Source: Comamonadaceae bacterium
GTDB lineage: Bacteria; Pseudomonadota; Gammaproteobacteria; Burkholderiales; Burkholderiaceae_C
DNA length: 6,432 nt
Direction: 5' to 3'
Assembly (NCBI GenBank): GCA_947483455.1
Contig: CANKNK010000103.1
Span: 1-6,432 of the forward strand
In this document: positions 1 to 5,670 of the stretch, one piece after another
Layout: the number at the start of each line of letters is the position of its first letter
How positions within the stretch are numbered: position 1 is the stretch's first letter
Notes under the pieces: model-generated
Told to the model about the DNA's origin: nothing
The model's input: the letters and a program-made list of their open reading frames with translations, nothing else
Databases searched by the model: none
Program-made: the position numbers and the translations under genes

Positions 1-378
1 CACATTGGTGTCAAGCACGAATAACTTCGCCAGACCGGTGCGGCGGATTTTTCTCTCTCCACGTCCGCTGGCTTTGGCGCCCGCACCGCTGGGTACCGGG
101 GGCGCCTCGGCCGGCTTCGTGCGGAGATCGGCCTGGGGCGCACGCGCTTGTGGATAGCTGCTTGCGGGCAGTGCAGCCGTGATGGGGATTACTTGGGCTC
201 GCATGGTGGGACTGGCTTGCTGCTCAAGTCGCGTGATCCGCGCAGGAGCTTTTGCCTCTGATTCACGTGCCGCGGCTGGGCGTTTGGTGCTGGTCGCCTT
301 TCCCTGCGGGATGGACTTGGAGTAAGCGGATGGGGAGAGTTTGTCAGCGGGCTTGGTCGGCGCGGGTGGCAATGGCAT
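1..378 (-). CDS. PhoH-like ATPase with N-terminal PIN domain, N-terminal fragment (partial at left edge)
   Basis: An open frame reads leftward from ATG at 378 to the window edge without a stop, giving 126 residues. The first ~110 residues are rich in Pro, Ala, Lys and Ser and look disordered. They end in a basic stretch (GERKIRRTGLAK) followed by LFVLDTNV at residues 119-126. That hydrophobic strand ending in an Asp (D123) is the typical first strand and first metal-binding acidic residue of a PIN nuclease domain. In PhoH2-type proteins a PIN domain is followed by a PhoH P-loop ATPase/helicase domain and acts on RNA; both would lie beyond position 1. An in-frame TGA at 403-405 lies upstream of the ATG, with no other ATG between. 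Only a weak GAG (388-390) serves as a ribosome site. The family assignment rests on the short PIN start and on gene order (next to bcp) that I recall from Comamonadaceae; a different PIN protein is possible. Confidence 0.72.
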   Translation of the reverse strand, partial: MPLPPAPTKPADKLSPSAYSKSIPQGKATSTKRPAAARESEAKAPARITRLEQQASPTMRAQVIPITAALPASSYPQARAPQADLRTKPAEAPPVPSGAGAKASGRGERKIRRTGLAKLFVLDTNV

Positions 379-427
379 GTCGTAGAACTCGGGAAATAAA
401 TATCAGGTGGCAATTAGCGCGGGACAC

Positions 428-462
428 AAAAAAGGCCACCTGGGTATGAGGCGGCCTCTTTT
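428..462 (-). terminator. Rho-independent terminator downstream of bcp
   Basis: On the minus strand an arm AAAAGAGGCCGCC (462 to 450), a 9-nt loop (449 to 441) and an arm GGTGGCCTTTTTT (440 to 428) form a 13-bp stem with the 3' arm ending in six U. The two imperfect positions are G-U wobbles in the minus-strand RNA but A-C mismatches in plus-strand RNA, so the hairpin is tuned for leftward transcripts. It sits about 87 nt beyond the bcp stop codon and about 50 nt upstream of the next leftward gene's start. It should therefore end the bcp transcript and leave the PhoH-like gene dependent on its own promoter. Confidence 0.8.
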
Positions 463-549
463 GGGGAAGGTATCTTTCGCTGGCATTGAGCCATTATGCA
501 TGAGGCCTATGGCAAGAAAATGATGACAAGGAACGCGAGGATAAATCCT

Positions 550-1026
550 TCAAGCCTTGGCTTTGAGCGATTTAACCGCTTGCAATACCTCTTCCACATG
601 CCCCGGTACTTTCAGGCCACGCCATTCTTCCTTGACCAAGCCATCAGGGCCGATCAGGAAGGTACTGCGTTCGATGCCCTTGACCTTCTTGCCGTACATG
701 ATCTTGTTTTTGACCACGCCAAACATATGGCACATTTTTTCTTCGGTGTCGGCGATCAGTTCAAAAGGCAACTCCAGGCGCGCTTTGAATTCATCATGCG
801 ACTTCATGTTGTCGCGCGATACGCCAAATACCTGGCTACCAGCCTTCACAAAATCAGCATAATGGTCGCGGAACTGCATAGCTTCGGTGGTGCAGCCGGG
901 CGTGTTGTCCTTGGGGTAAAAATAAAGCACCAGGGTCTTGCCCACGTGCGAGTTGTTGGTTACCCGCACGCCGCCAGTGGCGTTGGCTTCAAATTCGGGT
1001 AGGGGTTTGTTGACAACGATCGCCAT
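550..1026 (-). CDS. bcp: Thioredoxin-dependent thiol peroxidase, Bcp/PrxQ-type peroxiredoxin
   Basis: This 158-residue cytoplasmic peroxiredoxin reduces hydrogen peroxide and organic hydroperoxides; the length is normal for Bcp/PrxQ. The active-site motif YPKDNTPGCTTEA (residues 37-49) holds the conserved Thr42, Pro43 and peroxidatic Cys45. Further family signatures are FGVSRD (67-72), the basic loop MYGKKVKGIERSTFLI (110-125) with the conserved Arg120, and the C-terminal helix after VPGHVEEVL. The resolving cysteine found five residues after the peroxidatic one in E. coli Bcp (Cys50) is Met50 here. The alternative resolving position in Xanthomonas/Xylella PrxQ (around residue 81-82) is Lys-Ala. 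The only other cysteine is Cys99, which aligns with the non-essential Cys99 of E. coli Bcp. Recycling may therefore be 1-Cys or use Cys99; this is inference from alignment by eye. No good Shine-Dalgarno precedes the ATG, but the start matches the family. It is followed by the terminator at 428-462. Confidence 0.95.
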   Translation of the reverse strand: MAIVVNKPLPEFEANATGGVRVTNNSHVGKTLVLYFYPKDNTPGCTTEAMQFRDHYADFVKAGSQVFGVSRDNMKSHDEFKARLELPFELIADTEEKMCHMFGVVKNKIMYGKKVKGIERSTFLIGPDGLVKEEWRGLKVPGHVEEVLQAVKSLKAKA

Positions 1027-1163
1027 AGGGTATTGAGTCTCGCGTGCAGAATGTGTCAGGCAAGCCGTCGCGCTGTCGAATGAACTTGTTGCGCTGCGGC
1101 GTCAACCCGCTATTTTACGCTGAAAAAATGCGAGACTTTGCGGGGCCTGCCACGCCGCTTGCG

Positions 1164-1529
1164 CTACACCAGTAATGCAGCGACGACTTTACGGCCTTCG
1201 GCCGCCAGAAAATTGAAGGTCCGACAAGCCGCAGGGGTATCCATGGTTTCCACCCCGATGCGGCGCGCATAGAGCGCGTTGAGCCATTGTGCTTGTGGGA
1301 ACCGCAGCCGCTCACCGCTGCCAAAAAGCACCAGTTCCGCCCCCCAGTCCGCAAGGCAGTCAAACTGCGCAGCGCCCATTTGTTCAAAAGTTTCGCAGCC
1401 CCAGGCTTGTCGGTGGCCCATGCTGCTAAGAAGCATGCTGTGCAACACTTTTTCCCCGTTGATGGCGATCCAGCCCGGGCCGTATCCGGTAAGACTGGGA
1501 CCTTGGGCCTGATCAGCTTGCAGTTTCAT
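1164..1529 (-). CDS. Mth938-like domain protein (DUF498/PF04430, NDUFAF3-related fold)
   Basis: This is a small 121-residue protein of the Mth938-like family. Visible signatures are YGPGWIAING (16-25), the strand-turn ELVLFGSGERLRFP (65-78), and the C-terminal GVETMDTPAACRTFNFL (92-108) followed by a hydrophobic end. The TPAACRTFN segment with a conserved Cys is characteristic. The fold is shared with the mitochondrial complex I assembly factor NDUFAF3, but the bacterial members have no firmly established biochemical role, so no function is claimed. I chose the ATG at 1529 because homologues I recall begin MKLQ; a TTG at 1550 would add seven residues (first codons TTG GGC TGC) without family support. 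Neither start has a convincing Shine-Dalgarno. Leftward, bcp begins 137 nt past the stop, so the two could share a transcript or bcp could have its own promoter. No signal peptide or membrane segment is seen. Confidence 0.85.
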   Translation of the reverse strand: MKLQADQAQGPSLTGYGPGWIAINGEKVLHSMLLSSMGHRQAWGCETFEQMGAAQFDCLADWGAELVLFGSGERLRFPQAQWLNALYARRIGVETMDTPAACRTFNFLAAEGRKVVAALLV

Positions 1530-1591
1530 AGTGGATAAATAGCAGCCCAAAGGCCGACCTGTGAAGCGAAAAAGAACTGAACTGTGGTCAA

Positions 1592-1599
1592 ATTATAGG
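1592..1599. promoter_or_regulatory. Candidate overlapping divergent -10 elements (Mth938-like gene / alaA)
   Basis: In the divergent gap the minus strand carries a perfect TATAAT (1597 to 1592), about 60 nt before the ATG at 1529. The plus strand of the same bases reads TATAGG (1594-1599), about 33 nt before the alaA start. Neither has a convincing -35 hexamer at 16-18 nt spacing, so activator dependence or chance cannot be excluded. The position is sensible because the two flanking genes diverge from this 103-base gap and at least one promoter must lie in it. Confidence 0.33.
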
Positions 1600-1623
1600 T
1601 TTCGTCCTTAGTGCGCCTGCATC

Positions 1624-1627
1624 GGAG
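1624..1627 (+). promoter_or_regulatory. Ribosome binding site GGAG that fixes the alaA start
   Basis: GGAG at 1624-1627 lies five bases upstream of TTG at 1633. It overlaps the competing GTG start at 1627, which has no ribosome site of its own. This makes TTG 1633 the likelier start. Confidence 0.6.
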
Positions 1628-1632
1628 TGCCA

Positions 1633-2862
1633 TTGAAAACCATACAAAAATCCGCCAAGCTTGCCAACGTCTGCTACGACATCCGCGGCCCTATCATGGA
1701 CCGCGCACGCCAGATGGAGGAAGACGGGCAAAAAATCATCAAGCTCAATATCGGAAATCTGGCGGTGTTTGGCTTTGATGCGCCGGAAGAAATCCAACAG
1801 GACATGATCCGCAATTTGCCCAACTCGTCTGGCTATTCCGACAGCAAAGGTATTTTCGCGGCGCGCAAAGCGGTCATGCATGAAACCCAAAAGCAGGGGA
1901 TCAAGGGCGTGGCGCTGGACGATATTTATTTGGGCAACGGCGCCAGCGAACTGATTGTGATGGCCACCAATGGCTTACTCGACGACGGCGATGAGCTGCT
2001 ATTGCCCGCGCCGGATTACCCATTGTGGACCGCTGCCGCCAGCCTTTCCGGCGGCACACCGGTTCATTACCGCTGCGATGAGGCCAAGGGTTGGATGCCC
2101 GATGTAGCCGATATCCGCGCCAAGATCACGCCGCGCACCAAAGGCATTGTGGTCATCAACCCCAATAACCCGACTGGCGCGCTGTATTCAGACGCTTTGT
2201 TGCTTGAGATTGTGGCGATTGCACGCGAATTTGGCTTAGTGGTGTTTGCCGACGAGGTGTATGACAAAGTTTTGTACGACGGTGTGCGACACACCGCAAT
2301 TGCGTCGCTCAGCCAGGATGTGCTGACGCTGACCTTTAATTCACTGTCTAAAAGTTACCGCTCCTGTGGCTACCGGGCCGGTTGGTTGGCTTTGTCTGGC
2401 GAAAAGCGCCATGCCAAGGACTATATAGAGGGTCTGAATATGCTCTCGAATATGCGTTTGTGCGCCAATGTCCCGGGCCAATACGCGATTCAGACTGCGC
2501 TGGGTGGGTACCAAAGTATCGACGACCTGGTATGCGAAGGCGGGCGTCTACGCCGCCAACGCGATTTGGCCTATGAACTGATTACTGCAATTCCGGGTGT
2601 CAGTTGCGTCAAGCCGCGCGCCGCGTTGTATATGTTTCCGCGCCTGGACCCCAAGATGTACCCCATCGTAGACGACCAACAATTTTTCCTCGATGTGTTG
2701 CAAGAGACGCGGGTGATGCTGGTCCAGGGTACAGGCTTTAACTGGGAAGCGCCAGACCACTTTCGGATTGTGTTTTTACCCCATGAGGATGATTTGCGCG
2801 AAGCGATAGGGCGTTTGGCGCGGTTTTTGGAGCGGTACCGCTTGGCGCATGCAACCGCCTGA
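1633..2862 (+). CDS. alaA: AlaA-type glutamate-pyruvate aminotransferase (class I/II PLP-dependent)
   Basis: A 409-residue aspartate-aminotransferase-fold enzyme, expected to transfer the amino group of glutamate to pyruvate to form alanine in the cytoplasm. It closely resembles E. coli AlaA (about 405 residues) along its length as I remember it: IQKSAKLANVCYDIRGP near the N-terminus, APDYPLWTAA (126-135), NPNNPTG (176-182, PLP-contacting Asn179), FADEVYDK (205-212, Asp207 pairing with the PLP pyridine nitrogen), SLSKSYR (237-243, Schiff-base Lys240), and Arg378 in HFRIVFLP for the substrate carboxylate. The start is taken as TTG 1633 (giving MKTIQKS) because GGAG lies five bases upstream and relatives begin this way; GTG 1627 would add two residues. 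It heads the plus-strand cluster, and hom begins 52 nt after its stop. Exact substrate range (alanine versus branched-chain or other 2-oxoacids) cannot be read from sequence. Confidence 0.93.
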   Translation: MKTIQKSAKLANVCYDIRGPIMDRARQMEEDGQKIIKLNIGNLAVFGFDAPEEIQQDMIRNLPNSSGYSDSKGIFAARKAVMHETQKQGIKGVALDDIYLGNGASELIVMATNGLLDDGDELLLPAPDYPLWTAAASLSGGTPVHYRCDEAKGWMPDVADIRAKITPRTKGIVVINPNNPTGALYSDALLLEIVAIAREFGLVVFADEVYDKVLYDGVRHTAIASLSQDVLTLTFNSLSKSYRSCGYRAGWLALSGEKRHAKDYIEGLNMLSNMRLCANVPGQYAIQTALGGYQSIDDLVCEGGRLRRQRDLAYELITAIPGVSCVKPRAALYMFPRLDPKMYPIVDDQQFFLDVLQETRVMLVQGTGFNWEAPDHFRIVFLPHEDDLREAIGRLARFLERYRLAHATA

Positions 2863-2914
2863 ATTTAATCCAGGTAGAGTCTAGTTTTGATAGTGTGATT
2901 TTTTTAAGAGCGAT

Positions 2915-4237
2915 ATGAAACCTATACAAGTAGGACTTTTGGGCATCGGTGTGGTGGGCACCGGGACGTTTAATGTTCTCAAGCGTAACCAGCCTGAGAT
3001 TCAGCGACGCGCTGGACGCGGAATTGAAATCACAATGGTGGCCGATCTAGACACTGAGCGCGCGAGGTCCATCGTGGGCGCCGGGGTGGCTGTCGTGAAT
3101 GATGCCCATGCAGTGCTTGCAAATCCTGATATTGACATCGTCATAGAGCTTATCGGTGGTTATGGGATTGCCAAGACCTTGGTCATGGATGCCATTGCGG
3201 CTGGCAAACATGTGGTGACCGCAAATAAGGCATTACTGGCTGTTCACGGCACTGAGATTTTTGCAGCTGCTTCAGCCAAGGGGGTGATTGTTGCCTTTGA
3301 AGCAGCCGTCGCCGGTGGTATCCCGATTATCAAAGCACTGCGTGAGGGCCTGACTGCTAATCGCATTGAGTGGATTGCAGGCATCATTAATGGGACGACC
3401 AATTTTATTCTTTCCGAAATGCGCAGCAAAGGTCTTGACTTTGCTGATGTCCTGAAAGAGGCGCAGCGCTTAGGCTACGCCGAAGCCGACCCGACTTTTG
3501 ATATTGAGGGGGTGGATGCTGGCCATAAAGTGACCATCATGTCGGCGATTGCCTATGGCATCCCGGTGCAGTTCGAAAAAGCCTATGTCGAAGGCATTAC
3601 TAAACTCGCCGCGCAAGATATCCGCTATGCTGAACAGCTTGGTTACCGAATCAAATTGCTGGGAATTGCAAAGCGTCGCTCGGAAGGAATTGAATTACGC
3701 GTTCACCCCAGCTTGGTGCCCTCTAAACGCCTCATCGCCAACGTAGAGGGCGCTATGAACGCCGTAGTAGTTCAAGGTGATGCGGTGGGTACCACGCTCT
3801 ACTACGGCAAGGGTGCGGGTTCCGAACCAACGGCCAGTGCAGTCATCGCCGACCTCGTGGATGTGACGCGCCTGCATACAGCCGACCCGGCGCAGCGCGT
3901 CCCCCATCTGGCTTTCCAACCCGATGCGATGAGTGACTTACCGATATTGTCTATGAGCCAGGTCGTCACCAGTTACTACCTTCGTTTGCGCGTGGCCGAT
4001 CAGGCGGGTGTATTGGCCAAGGTGACGGGCATATTGGCCGAGGCTGACATCAGTATCGATGCCGTGCTGCAGCGCGAAGCCGACGAGGTAGACGGGGACA
4101 GCGCGAGCCAAACCGATTTGATTATCTTGACGCACGACTGCCAGGAAGCCCGCATGGATGCCGCACTGGCACGCATGCAGGCATTGCCTACGGTGTTGCA
4201 AAACATCGTACGTATCCGCAAAGAAGAGTTGGCTTGA
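2915..4237 (+). CDS. hom: Homoserine dehydrogenase
   Basis: A 440-residue monofunctional enzyme (EC 1.1.1.3) that reduces L-aspartate 4-semialdehyde to L-homoserine with NAD(P)H, at the branch to threonine and methionine. The order is: N-terminal Rossmann domain with GIGVVG (10-15); VTANKALLA (101-109) with Lys105; catalytic domain with GIINGTTNFIL (156-166), YAEADPTFDIEG (188-199) and DAGHK (201-205, Lys205); and a C-terminal ACT domain from about residue 355 (YYLRLRVADQAGVLAKVTGI) to 435. Lys105 and Lys205 occupy the positions of the two catalytic lysines described for Staphylococcus aureus homoserine dehydrogenase. The ACT domain suggests feedback inhibition, probably by threonine. There is no aspartate kinase domain, unlike E. 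coli ThrA. The ATG at 2915 has a weak AAGAG (2906-2910) upstream. The 52-nt gap from alaA has no terminator and is too short for a thr-type attenuator leader peptide. Confidence 0.97.
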   Translation: MKPIQVGLLGIGVVGTGTFNVLKRNQPEIQRRAGRGIEITMVADLDTERARSIVGAGVAVVNDAHAVLANPDIDIVIELIGGYGIAKTLVMDAIAAGKHVVTANKALLAVHGTEIFAAASAKGVIVAFEAAVAGGIPIIKALREGLTANRIEWIAGIINGTTNFILSEMRSKGLDFADVLKEAQRLGYAEADPTFDIEGVDAGHKVTIMSAIAYGIPVQFEKAYVEGITKLAAQDIRYAEQLGYRIKLLGIAKRRSEGIELRVHPSLVPSKRLIANVEGAMNAVVVQGDAVGTTLYYGKGAGSEPTASAVIADLVDVTRLHTADPAQRVPHLAFQPDAMSDLPILSMSQVVTSYYLRLRVADQAGVLAKVTGILAEADISIDAVLQREADEVDGDSASQTDLIILTHDCQEARMDAALARMQALPTVLQNIVRIRKEELA

Positions 4238-4239
4238 TG
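4221..4239 (+). promoter_or_regulatory. thrC ribosome binding site and TGATG stop/start overlap with hom
   Basis: A purine run AAGAAGAG (4221-4228) lies eight bases before the thrC ATG (4237-4239). The hom stop TGA (4235-4237) shares one base with this ATG, giving TGATG. Such an overlap normally couples translation of the downstream gene to termination on the upstream one. A TTG one codon earlier (4234) is in frame but is a poorer candidate. Confidence 0.7.
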
Positions 4240-5661
4240 CAATATATATCTACCCGCGCTGCGCAGGGCAAGGCAGCGCCCAAGCGCTTTTGCGAAATTT
4301 TGCTCGAAGGCTTGGCGCCAGATGGCGGTTTGTACCTGCCTTCGCACTACCCGCAGGTGGGTAGCAGCGAACTAACGCGCTGGCGTAGTTTGCCGTATGC
4401 GGACCTCGCATTTGAAATTTTGTCTTTGTACGTGGATGACATCCCCCCTGATGATTTGCGCGCCCTGTGCCGCAAAACATATACCGCCGAAGTATTCGGT
4501 ACCGATGCCATAGTGCCGCTCAAGCGTCTTGAAGAGGGCCTGTACCTGGAGGCCTTGTCCAACGGTCCGACGCTAGCGTTCAAAGATATGGCCATGCAGT
4601 TACTGGGCAATTTGTTTGAATACGAATTGGCACGGCGTGGCGAAGAGTTGAATATTTTCGGCGCCACCAGCGGTGATACCGGTAGTGCCGCTGAGTATGC
4701 GATGCGAGGTAAAAAAGGGGTGCGCGTGTTTATGACCAGCCCAGATGGACGCATGAGCCCGTTTCAGCAGGCGCAGATGTTCAGCCTGCTCGATGACAAC
4801 ATCCACAACCTAGCCATTCGGGGTGTGTTTGACGATTGCCAGGACCTGGTCAAAGCGGTCTCTAACGACCTGAGCTTCAAACAACGCTACAAAATCGGTA
4901 CGGTCAATTCGATTAACTGGGCGCGGCTCATGGCCCAAGTGGTGTACTACTTTGCTGGTTATTTTCAGGCTACATCCAGCAACAAGGAGCGCGTGTCTTT
5001 TTGTGTGCCAAGCGGGAACTTCGGCAATGTATGCGCCGGCCATGTAGCGCGCATGATGGGTTTGCCCATCGAGAAACTGGTGGTTGCCACCAACGAAAAC
5101 GACGTGCTCGATGAGTTTTTCCGCACGGGGGTGTACCGGGTGCGGGGCAGCGCGGATACGCATGAAACGTCCAGCCCCTCCATGGATATTTCCAAGGCGA
5201 GTAACTTTGAGCGCTTTGTGTTTGATTTGCTAGGGCGAGACAGCGAACGTGTCGCGGGCTTGTTTGGTGCCGGTTTGGCACGCGACGGTGCATTCGATTT
5301 AGGCACCGACCCCAAGTTTCCCCAGGCGGCACAGGCGTATGGTTTTGTCAGCGGCAAAAGCACCCATGCTGACCGCATCGCGACTATTCGCGACACCTGG
5401 CAGCGCTTTGGCGTGGTGATCGATACCCATACGGCCGACGGACTGAAGGTAGCGCAACAACACCGCCAGTCGGGCACACCCATGGTGGTGCTGGAAACCG
5501 CCTTGCCGATCAAGTTCGCCTCCACCATAGTGGAGGCTCTTGGCCGCGAACCCGAGCGTCCGCCTAAGTTTGCGGGTATCGAAGACTTGCCCAAGCGTGT
5601 GCAGGTGATGGATGCAGATGTGCAGGCCATCAAAGCCTATATCGCTGCGGCTTGCGCCTGA
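4237..5661 (+). CDS. thrC: Threonine synthase
   Basis: A 474-residue PLP enzyme (EC 4.2.3.1) converting O-phospho-L-homoserine and water to L-threonine and phosphate, the last step of threonine synthesis. Its length and N-terminus fit the E. coli/yeast-like class, which lacks the S-adenosylmethionine-binding N-terminal region of plant enzymes. Signatures are DGGLYLP (29-35), SNGPTLAFKDMAMQLLGN (108-125) with Schiff-base Lys116, GATSGDTGSAAEYAM (142-156), SINWARLMAQVVYYF (225-239) and the phosphate-binding VPSGNFGN (257-264). The chosen ATG overlaps the hom stop by one base (TGATG) with AAGAAGAG upstream, indicating coupled expression with hom. The partner homoserine kinase (thrB) is not in the window and must be elsewhere on the chromosome. 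The gene ends 9 nt before moeA. No damage or unusual residues are seen. Confidence 0.97.
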   Translation: MQYISTRAAQGKAAPKRFCEILLEGLAPDGGLYLPSHYPQVGSSELTRWRSLPYADLAFEILSLYVDDIPPDDLRALCRKTYTAEVFGTDAIVPLKRLEEGLYLEALSNGPTLAFKDMAMQLLGNLFEYELARRGEELNIFGATSGDTGSAAEYAMRGKKGVRVFMTSPDGRMSPFQQAQMFSLLDDNIHNLAIRGVFDDCQDLVKAVSNDLSFKQRYKIGTVNSINWARLMAQVVYYFAGYFQATSSNKERVSFCVPSGNFGNVCAGHVARMMGLPIEKLVVATNENDVLDEFFRTGVYRVRGSADTHETSSPSMDISKASNFERFVFDLLGRDSERVAGLFGAGLARDGAFDLGTDPKFPQAAQAYGFVSGKSTHADRIATIRDTWQRFGVVIDTHTADGLKVAQQHRQSGTPMVVLETALPIKFASTIVEALGREPERPPKFAGIEDLPKRVQVMDADVQAIKAYIAAACA

Positions 5662-5670
5662 ACTATCCGC

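Noticed and set aside
189..413. 74-residue open frame on the minus strand overlapping the PhoH-like N-terminus
   Set aside because: It is a shifted frame of the same region and stops at 189. The frame from 378 runs to the edge and ends in a recognisable PIN strand, so it is the real gene.
394..427. Possible promoter for the PhoH-like gene on the minus strand (TTGTGT followed by an AT-rich GATATTTAT)
   Set aside because: A promoter is expected here, but the hexamers match poorly and the spacing is not settled. No site can be defended.
252..449. 65-residue plus-strand open frame
   Set aside because: Antisense to the PhoH-like coding region, runs into the terminator hairpin, and shows no recognisable motif.
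481..513. Small inverted repeats (TGGC/GCCA at 481-493; GCCAT/ATGGC at 490-513) downstream of bcp
   Set aside because: Stems of only 4-5 bp, mutually overlapping, no second copy in the window; compatible with chance.
496..1002. 168-residue plus-strand open frame
   Set aside because: Longer than bcp, but it lies almost wholly antisense to it. The bcp frame has unmistakable peroxiredoxin motifs, so this is a codon-bias shadow.
1100..1117. Possible bcp promoter elements on the minus strand: TAAAAT (1117-1112) and TTGACG (1105-1100)
   Set aside because: TAAAAT has no acceptable -35 at 16-18 nt upstream, and TTGACG has only CATTCG/ATTCGA where its -10 should be. They do not pair with each other in the right order.
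1135..1163. GC-rich stretch and T-run after the Mth938-like stop on the minus strand as a terminator
   Set aside because: Only a 4-bp GCGG/CCGC pairing with an 11-nt loop could be drawn, and the T-run is not adjacent to it.
2887..2910. T-run (2899-2905) between alaA and hom as a terminator
   Set aside because: No stable hairpin precedes the T-run, so termination before hom is not supported.
4965..5633. 222-residue minus-strand open frame
   Set aside because: Antisense to thrC, Ser/Arg/Thr-rich composition typical of shadow translation, no domain recognised.
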